A stretch of 64,000 nucleotides of DNA, from positions 1 to 64,000 of the forward strand of contig CAJCBL010000359.1 in NCBI GenBank assembly GCA_903960515.1, in the 5' to 3' direction. The stretch comes from an uncultured Verrucomicrobiota bacterium. GTDB taxonomy: Bacteria > Verrucomicrobiota > Verrucomicrobiia > Opitutales > Opitutaceae. Numbering within the stretch: position 1 is the first letter of the stretch; every line of letters starts with the position of its first letter. A program made the position numbers and the translations under genes. This document shows, in pieces, positions 59,825-64,000 of the stretch. The notes below the pieces were generated by a model. It was given only the letters and a program-made list of their open reading frames with translations, did not search any database and was not told where the DNA came from.

Positions 59825-60792
59825 TGTTTAATCCTCAATGCCTCCTCGTTCGCCATCTTCCAATCCTCGTGCTTCATCCATCTGCCATGTGTCCAAGGCA
59901 TTTTACCATCAATGGGCCATCCGCTTTGCATCAAGGCCTTATTGGGATGAGGCAGGAAGTCGCTTCCCATAGAAGGCGGGGGCGCTCCGTTCGGGAGGTC
60001 CGTTTCAACCGCCAACGCATACGGCGGGTCATCGTGACCAGAGCCAGGAAATGTGCTATCCGGATTCACGGTCAATCCTAACTTGTGCCCTACTTCATGG
60101 GCAATCGCAGTGTCCATGTAGCCCACTGTTTCTCTCGCAAATAGCATTATGTCCCTAAACGGAAACGAGGGATTGGAGCCTGTTATCCTTAAATGTGGAT
60201 AATTCAAAGCCGGATTTATGCTGCAATAAGGCCTGCCACTGTTCTTCAGGATGAATATCTGTATGTCGGCCGCATACTTGGCGTCGCCAAAAGGTAAATT
60301 ATTTTGATATTCCGTTTGAGACAACTGCCCATCCTGCCCAAGCTCGACGACCTCGCTGGTTTCCCCGCCGTTTTGAATGAGTCGATGCGTGTCATATGGT
60401 TCGGGATAAACTCTCGAATTGGCGCTTACTACAAAAGACACCCCGGCTTGCTTAAATGTATCGTTCAGAACATCTCGAATCGCGGTGAAGTTCGGCAACG
60501 GAATCGAAGGTGATGACGCGAATTGTGTTCCGTTTGATGTGTTATCTTCAATAACAAAATAGCCGACACTTAACGGAGCGCGCTGAGGCAGGACAAAAAT
60601 CTTAAGGGTCAAAATTGCCGGTCCAGCGCTGCCGCTTGAAACGAGTGTGATGGTAGGCGCGGGGGCGTCCAGGTTGCTAACCAAGCCCGTGATCGTAAGC
60701 TTGGTCGTGGCGCTGGTAAACGTCTTGGGCGATATATCAATGCGCGTGGTATCAGCGGCGGCGACGATCAGGGCTGGGCGAAGGAGGCGCAT
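59821..60792 (-). CDS. HExxH metallopeptidase-like protein, possibly 5'-truncated
   Basis: 323 residues. The zinc motif 'IAHEVGHKLGLTVNP' is near residue 230. HExxH is complete, but the position where metzincins have the third His is occupied by Val, so the third ligand must lie elsewhere. The first 90 residues are beta-rich ('KLTITGLVSNLDAPAPTITL'), like an Ig or bacterial repeat domain. There is no normal signal peptide; the first codons run straight into an intergenic repeat at 60793, so the original N-terminus may be lost. C-terminal sequence ends 'DWKMANEEALRIKQ'. GC is near 50 percent. It is coupled to the anchored protein downstream. Confidence 0.65.
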   Translation of the reverse strand: MRLLRPALIVAAADTTRIDISPKTFTSATTKLTITGLVSNLDAPAPTITLVSSGSAGPAILTLKIFVLPQRAPLSVGYFVIEDNTSNGTQFASSPSIPLPNFTAIRDVLNDTFKQAGVSFVVSANSRVYPEPYDTHRLIQNGGETSEVVELGQDGQLSQTEYQNNLPFGDAKYAADIQIFILKNSGRPYCSINPALNYPHLRITGSNPSFPFRDIMLFARETVGYMDTAIAHEVGHKLGLTVNPDSTFPGSGHDDPPYALAVETDLPNGAPPPSMGSDFLPHPNKALMQSGWPIDGKMPWTHGRWMKHEDWKMANEEALRIKQ

Positions 60793-61235
60793 TGGGCGGA
60801 GGACCTAAGGCAGATCGAAGAATGAAGAAGGCGGAACGGGGAAGAAGAAGGCGGAACGGCTGAAATGCTGAAGGCTGAAGCGCTTCGCGCCCCAGCTACG
60901 ATATAGAGGTTGTAGGCGGAAAGGCTGGAGGACCGAAGCGTTCGGAAACGCGACGAAGACAGAAGGGAGAACGGTGTCGAGTAGCAACGTAGGGATGAAT
61001 TCGATAAGGCCCGATTTGGCGAGATAGGCCGGAGGGGCCGCGTTCTCGATCTCCTCCGGCCGTCGCCTCGCCTAATAGCACCGCGGAACGCCCTCGCGAA
61101 GGAACGGTCCCCTCATGGCCAAATCAGGCCCTGCCCACAACCCGGCATTCTCAACGCAATCCCGCCCGCCAGTGATCCTCGCCAGCGCACGCCCCCCACA
61201 TTGACGGAGATCCGGTTCGCCATGAAACCATACTC
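60793..61235. repeat. intergenic region with inverted 'ttcagcc' repeat and a nested inverted repeat
   Basis: From 60793 to 60905 the plus strand is purine-rich with GGCTGAAATGCTGAAGGCTG and 'ccccagctac', the inverse of the palindrome-plus-pyrimidine unit. At 61008-61020 and 61118-61130 is a 13-bp inverted repeat with one mismatch (GGCCCGATTTGGC); inside it GGCCGGAGG (61027-61035) pairs with CCTCCGGCC (61053-61061). No gene is supported. Confidence 0.55.
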
Positions 61236-61397
61236 ATGAATACCACGCTGAATCTCCCCGAGGACGTCGCCCAAGTGCTGCGACTGGAATCCGCACGGCG
61301 TGGAGGGCGAAACGCGGCCTCTCTCACCTCCCTGGTGGTCCATGCCGTGCGCCGGATTTACGGCGTCCCGCCGTCAGGAAACCGCACATCGATCTGA
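61236..61397 (+). pseudogene. VapB-like antitoxin, probably shortened by frameshift
   Basis: 53 residues: 'MNTTLNLPEDVAQVLRLESA' then 'RRGGRNAASLTSLVVHAVRR', a ribbon-helix-helix-like N-terminus of VapB type. It stops early after 'VPPSGNRTSI'. In the next frame the sequence continues with 'IDLTPGRVVI' and 'ADAPAH', which looks like the expected antitoxin tail, so a frameshift near 61380 is likely. It precedes a vapC remnant. Confidence 0.6.
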
Positions 61398-61418
61398 CCC
61401 CGGGGCGAGTGGTGATCG

Positions 61419-61709
61419 GTGCCGCCGCCGATGCGCCTGCTCATAAATCCCAAGGTGCTGGGTTCGGGCGCGCTCACCGCCGCTGCGGCCTTGACGGCGG
61501 TGGAAACGGAACTGGGCGGTCCCCATCCCGGTGTTGTGGTAATCACGCCCAAGCGCCCAGCCCGGGCGATGCTGGAGAACGCCACAGGCCATCGCCAGAT
61601 CATGGACACTTAGCTGGTGCACATCGCCCGCGACACCGGCCACATGCTCGCCACCCACGACTCCGGCACGCTCGCCCAATGGCCCTCGCACGCCCTTAGC
61701 GTGGCGTAG
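61419..61709 (+). pseudogene. VapC-like PIN-domain toxin remnant
   Basis: Reads 'LLINPKVLGSGALTAAAALT' to 'ATGHRQIMDT', then TAG at 61611-61613, then 'LVHIARDTGHMLATHDSGTL' to the end. This corresponds to the C-terminal half of a PIN ribonuclease ('TGHRQ-x-x-D-x-Y-L-x-x-L-A' then 'LATFD'). The N-terminal half with its acidic residues is missing. The TAG replaces the Tyr of 'DTYL'. It is not expected to be active. Confidence 0.65.
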
Positions 61710-61719
61710 CTCTCCGACC

Positions 61720-61746
61720 GTAGCCGGGCGACGGAGTCGTTCATCC
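61720..61746 (+). repeat. REP-like palindrome, copy 3
   Basis: GTAGCCGGGCGAC, centre GGA, GTCGTTCATCC, followed by 'ttttcagccctcagttgttcagcc'-type units to about 61795 (given in part: TTTTCAGCCCTCAG). The stem is imperfect. Confidence 0.65.
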
Positions 61747-61882
61747 CGCGTCCATTCGCCTCCGCCTTTTCAGCCCTCAGTTGTTCAGCCTCCCCGCCAG
61801 GGGATGGAGGCGAGCATCGATCTCGACACAGAGTCAAAAGCCAAAACTTGCGACCACCCGGGAAACGCGTTTCCATCCAGCC

Positions 61883-62143
61883 ATGTTCGCCGAGTATATT
61901 GCCAAAGCCGTGGAGAAGGCCGCGTACGAGAAAATGGAGAACGGCCGCTTCTTCGCGACCCTGCCCGGATTCAAGGGCCTGTGGGCCGAAGGCAAAACCG
62001 TCGAGGCCGCCCGTCGCGAACTGATCTCCTCCTTGGAAGATTGGCTGCTGTTGGCCATCCGCTCCAGCGATGATGTGCCGGTGCTCGGAGGCATCGATTT
62101 GAACAAGATCGGTCGCCATGCCAAAGCCCGTCAGTCGGCGTGA
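61883..62143 (+). CDS. hicB: HicB-family antitoxin
   Basis: 86 residues from the ATG at 61883. 'EKMENGRFFATLPGFKGLWA' followed by 'GKTVEAARRELISSLEDWLL' is the degenerate RNase-H-like fold of HicB. The tail 'GGIDLNKIGRHAKARQSA' is short, without an obvious added DNA-binding domain. It overlaps hicA by 26 bases in the order antitoxin-toxin, the reverse of the commonest hicAB order. Together they should form a type II toxin-antitoxin module. Confidence 0.82.
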   Translation: MFAEYIAKAVEKAAYEKMENGRFFATLPGFKGLWAEGKTVEAARRELISSLEDWLLLAIRSSDDVPVLGGIDLNKIGRHAKARQSA

Positions 62144-62342
62144 ATTCATCCGCCGCCTCCGCGCCATAGGCTGGGAAGGCCCGTTCCACGGCGGTCGCCA
62201 CACCGCCATGCGCCATCCGCTCACCGGAGTGAAGTTGCCGATCCCCAATCCGCATCGTGGTGACGTAGATTGGTCGCTCACCAAGCGCATCCTTGAGCAA
62301 GCCGGCATCGAGCCCGGGGCATGGGAACAAGTCGCCCGCTGA
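62118..62342 (+). CDS. hicA: HicA-family toxin (mRNA interferase)
   Basis: 74 residues. 'MPKPVSRREFIRRLRAIGWE' and 'GGRHTAMRHP' contain the family's helix and the probable catalytic His in 'GGRH'. 'LPIPNPHRGDVDWSLTKRIL' is the conserved second part. HicA cleaves mRNA and is neutralised by HicB. The frame looks intact. Confidence 0.85.
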   Translation: MPKPVSRREFIRRLRAIGWEGPFHGGRHTAMRHPLTGVKLPIPNPHRGDVDWSLTKRILEQAGIEPGAWEQVAR

Positions 62343-62390
62343 GCACCCCGAACTTCGTCGTGAATAGCATGACAAGTCGGCCCCTCCGTC

Positions 62391-62417
62391 GTAGCTGAGC
62401 GGCGGAGTCGTCCAGTC
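62391..62417 (+). repeat. REP-like palindrome, copy 4
   Basis: GTAGCTGAGCGGC, centre GGA, GTCGTCCAGTC, a degenerate stem. It starts a run of repeats behind hicBA. Confidence 0.65.
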
Positions 62418-62460
62418 TCCGCGCCTCCGTATTCCGCCTTCAGCCGTTCAGCCTTCCCTT

Positions 62461-62487
62461 GTAGCTGAACGACGGAGTCGTTCAGCC
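62461..62487 (+). repeat. REP-like palindrome, copy 5 (best match)
   Basis: GTAGCTGAACGAC, centre GGA, GTCGTTCAGCC. The CTGAACGAC and GTCGTTCAG arms are exact reverse complements, giving a 9-bp stem with a 3-base loop. Confidence 0.8.
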
Positions 62488-62565
62488 CGGCGGCGCGTTC
62501 GGGTTCTGTGTTCAGCGGTCGAGGATTCAGCCTTCAGTCCTTCAGCCTTTCAGCATTCCCGTGCC

Positions 62566-62592
62566 GTAGCTGGACGACGGAGTCGTTCAGCC
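62566..62592 (+). repeat. REP-like palindrome, copy 6
   Basis: GTAGCTGGACGAC, centre GGA, GTCGTTCAGCC. One stem mismatch. It is flanked on both sides by 'cttcagtccttcagcc' units (62527-62555 and 62602-62695). Confidence 0.75.
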
Positions 62593-62732
62593 CTCCTCGC
62601 ATCCGTCTTCAGCTCTTCAGCCTTCAGTTCTTCAGTCCTTCCAAGCGCCTCCGTTTTCAGCCGTTCAGCCTTCAGTCATTCAGCCTTCTCCTGCGGCCTC
62701 CGCCAAATCAATCCTGACCTCCGGATGGTAGG

Positions 62733-62939
62733 TCAGAGGCATCCGAAGCGCTTCTTGAGCAGATCAAAGAAGTCGTCGTGCGACAGCGGTTGCACGCGCC
62801 CGGAATCGAGCTCGGCGGCCCGCCGCGCCGCCTCGTCGAAAGCCCACGACTCCTCGCGCCGCGCGACCTCCACCGATACCCTCTCCAAATCGGAGCCCGA
62901 CATGCGCTGGATTTCCGCAATGCCCTGTTCGATGGACAT
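62733..62939 (-). CDS. small antitoxin-like (addiction module) protein without visible toxin
   Basis: 68 residues. GAGGTG lies 6 bases before the ATG. 'AARRAAELDSGRVQPLSHDD' followed by 'FFDLLKKRFGCL' fits the C-terminal layout of putative addiction-module components, which often end in a helix after 'E-L-x-S-G'. The N-terminus 'MSIEQGIAEIQRMSGSDLER' is a helix. No toxin gene is next to it on the same strand. The call is tentative. Confidence 0.5.
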   Translation of the reverse strand: MSIEQGIAEIQRMSGSDLERVSVEVARREESWAFDEAARRAAELDSGRVQPLSHDDFFDLLKKRFGCL

Positions 62940-63307
62940 GCCGGCACCTCAGCACCGGGCCTCCGCCCGGCAAGTCTAGCATTCCCCCTCCACGCTCCCG
63001 TAGCCGCGTTCGCCAAGAACGCGGTACGCCGTGCGTAGCTGGACGACGAAGTCGTTCAGCCGCGTCATTCAGTTCCCGCCTTCCTCCCTCCGGTCTTTCG
63101 CCATTAGTCATTAGCCACTTCGGTCGCGGCCCCCCTCCCTGCGCCCTCGCCGCCGCCTTCAACGCCCCCGGATCGAAGAGAGTGAACGCACCCAGGATGT
63201 GGGTGCGTTCGGCTTTGCTCCTTCGTAGAGGCCGGCTGCGCGGGCGCGTAAATGCCGCGTCGCCGGACTCTACCGGAGTCACTCCATTGGTGCGCACCGC
63301 AGCCGGG
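62940..63307. other. intergenic region with a palindrome and a hairpin
   Basis: About 370 bases. It contains REP-like palindrome copy 7 and a 10-bp perfect stem (GAACGCACCC 63184-63193, GGGTGCGTTC 63201-63210) that could weakly terminate the membrane-protein gene read on the minus strand. Long frames here are compositionally unlike proteins. Confidence 0.45.
63035..63061 (+). repeat. REP-like palindrome, copy 7
   Basis: GTAGCTGGACGAC, centre GAA, GTCGTTCAGCC. The loop differs from the GGA of the other copies. Confidence 0.7.
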
Positions 63308-63811
63308 TCAGCCAGGGCTATGCCGGACCCACTCCCACAGCCAACGCAGGGCGGAGACACCGCCGAAACACAGGGCCGCCCAATAGGCGTTGCCGATCAG
63401 CCAGCTCAGCAGGAAATGACGCCAATCCCGCGCTGTTAGCGCACCATAACGTCCGTGCCGCAGATACACAGTGACGATGAACGGATCGAACTTGATCGAG
63501 AGCAGCACACAGGCCACCGGGTCGCTGCGGCGCAGCACCCAGCCCATCCAGCGCGCCGCACGTCGCGGCCCGGTATAGTCGCGCAGTTCCTTGATCGTCT
63601 CGATTCCCAGCCAATCGCGTTTCGACCAGTCGTAGAACTTGAGCGTCAGCCAGCAGACCAGCAGCGACAGCAGCGCCATCGTCACAAATCCCCAGCCGAG
63701 CCCCTGCCAGTAGATCGCCGCCGGGTAGAGCCCGAAGTCGAATCCGTAGACCATCATCTGGTTCACGGTGTAGCCGAGTGCCAGCTCGGCGAAACGCTCC
63801 TTCGAGATCAT
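63308..63811 (-). CDS. multi-helix membrane protein of unknown function
   Basis: 167 residues from the ATG at 63811, preceded by AAGGAGG at good spacing. 'WGFVTMALLSLLVCWLTLKF' is one clear helix; others lie near the N-terminus ('TVNQMMVYGFDFGLYPAAIY') and C-terminus ('WLIGNAYWAALCFGGVSALR'). A cytoplasmic part includes 'LRDYTGPRRAARWMGWVLRR'. No family recognised. The ATG overlaps the stop of the SET-domain gene (ATGA), so they are coupled. Confidence 0.7.
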   Translation of the reverse strand: MISKERFAELALGYTVNQMMVYGFDFGLYPAAIYWQGLGWGFVTMALLSLLVCWLTLKFYDWSKRDWLGIETIKELRDYTGPRRAARWMGWVLRRSDPVACVLLSIKFDPFIVTVYLRHGRYGALTARDWRHFLLSWLIGNAYWAALCFGGVSALRWLWEWVRHSPG

Positions 63812-64000
63812 CGGGGCCCCTCCTTCCGCGTCCGAGAATGCCGCCTCTGCCGCTCGATCTTCTCCTGCAGAAACCATTGGAAATAGCCGTCGTAGCGGCG
63901 TTGCAGGTCGGGGCGCTTCCAATCGTCTTCCGTGATCACGCCTCGGCACCCTTTCGCCCCGCAGGCGCACGGCATCTCGTACCGGGCTGCGCCATCAATC
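63808..64000 (-). CDS. C-terminus of a SET-domain protein (partial)
   Basis: The last 63 residues run from the window edge to TGA at 63808-63810. 'YEMPCACGAKGCRGVITEDD' followed by 'WKRPDLQRRY' is the cysteine-bearing post-SET region (C-x-C-x4-C-R-G) seen in bacterial SET-domain lysine methyltransferases. A basic tail 'EKIERQRRHSRTRKEGPR' follows. The catalytic part is outside the window, so activity cannot be judged. Confidence 0.65.
   Translation of the reverse strand, partial: IDGAARYEMPCACGAKGCRGVITEDDWKRPDLQRRYDGYFQWFLQEKIERQRRHSRTRKEGPR

Larger units (their letters stand above)
62418..62705 (+). repeat. tandem-like array of 'ttcagcc' pyrimidine units
   Basis: About a dozen imperfect units such as CTTCAGCCGTTCAGCCTTC, CTTCAGTCCTTCAGCC and TCTTCAGCTCTTCAGCC fill the spaces around palindromes 5 and 6. 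The unit length is irregular (7-12 bases) and there is no protein-coding potential. Confidence 0.7.

Noticed and set aside
62391-62705. CRISPR array
   Set aside because: The repeated units are short, irregularly spaced and imperfect, with no unique spacers of constant length and no cas genes.
63184-63210. Strong terminator for the right-end membrane protein gene
   Set aside because: The stem is perfect but there is no T-run after it on the minus strand and it lies about 100 bases from the stop, so it was listed only as a hairpin within the intergenic region.

Overview
The window is high-GC DNA of a Gram-negative bacterium, most likely Verrucomicrobiota and near Opitutaceae. This is an inference from gene content: a four-subunit 2-oxoacid:ferredoxin oxidoreductase, a one-anchor (type B) succinate dehydrogenase, a DUF5069-type protein, a SET-domain protein tail, and RND, ExbBD and lipoprotein genes that imply an outer membrane. 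No rRNA or species marker other than rpoB/rpoC is present.

Bases 1-3744 are the end of an integrative conjugative element. A run of type IV secretion-like genes (VirB8 tail, VirB9-like, VirB10-like, lipoprotein, three small ORFs) stops at a strong hairpin. It is followed by about 420 bp without genes and then a 25-bp tRNA/tmRNA 3'-end fragment, a likely attachment site, just before tRNA-Ala. The chromosome resumes with the por operon (pyruvate or related oxidoreductase, gamma-delta-alpha-beta), a cardiolipin synthase, a DUF5069-like gene and a secreted Arg/Asp-rich protein. The sdhCAB operon (minus strand) is split by an ORF6N-domain gene between sdhA and sdhB.

Bases 14.8-17.6 kb carry an adenylate-forming enzyme, a NUDIX hydrolase whose Shine-Dalgarno lies inside a terminator stem, a LysM protein and tRNA-Pro. 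Bases 17.8-31.7 kb hold two transport systems: an RND efflux pair, and a TetR-MFP-ATPase-ATPase-permease-permease operon of YbhGFSR type with a perfect palindrome next to the tetR start. Between them are a TPR membrane protein, an RDD protein and an RRM-RGG RNA-binding protein. Bases 31.7-39.2 kb carry a frameshifted methyltransferase, a 55-residue membrane protein, a YajQ-family protein, a SAM methyltransferase, two MFS transporters and several repeat types.

Bases 39.2-52.0 kb are the core expression locus on the minus strand: tRNA-Thr, tuf, tRNA-Trp, secE, nusG, rplK, rplA, rplJ, rplL, rpoB, rpoC, terminator. RpoC appears to have lost three of the four cysteines of its second zinc site. Bases 52.1-58.0 kb carry an envelope energy module (large periplasmic TPR protein, ExbB, ExbD, a candidate divergent TonB) and a transglutaminase-TPR protein.

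The right end (58-64 kb) is accessory. It has a lower-GC metallopeptidase/membrane-anchored pair, a broken vapBC, an intact-looking hicBA, a lone antitoxin-like gene, and a membrane protein overlapping a SET-domain gene that runs off the edge. At least seven copies of a REP-like palindrome, together with pyrimidine-rich 'ttcagcc' repeats, are scattered between these genes. The same pyrimidine-rich repeats occur elsewhere in the window in both orientations.
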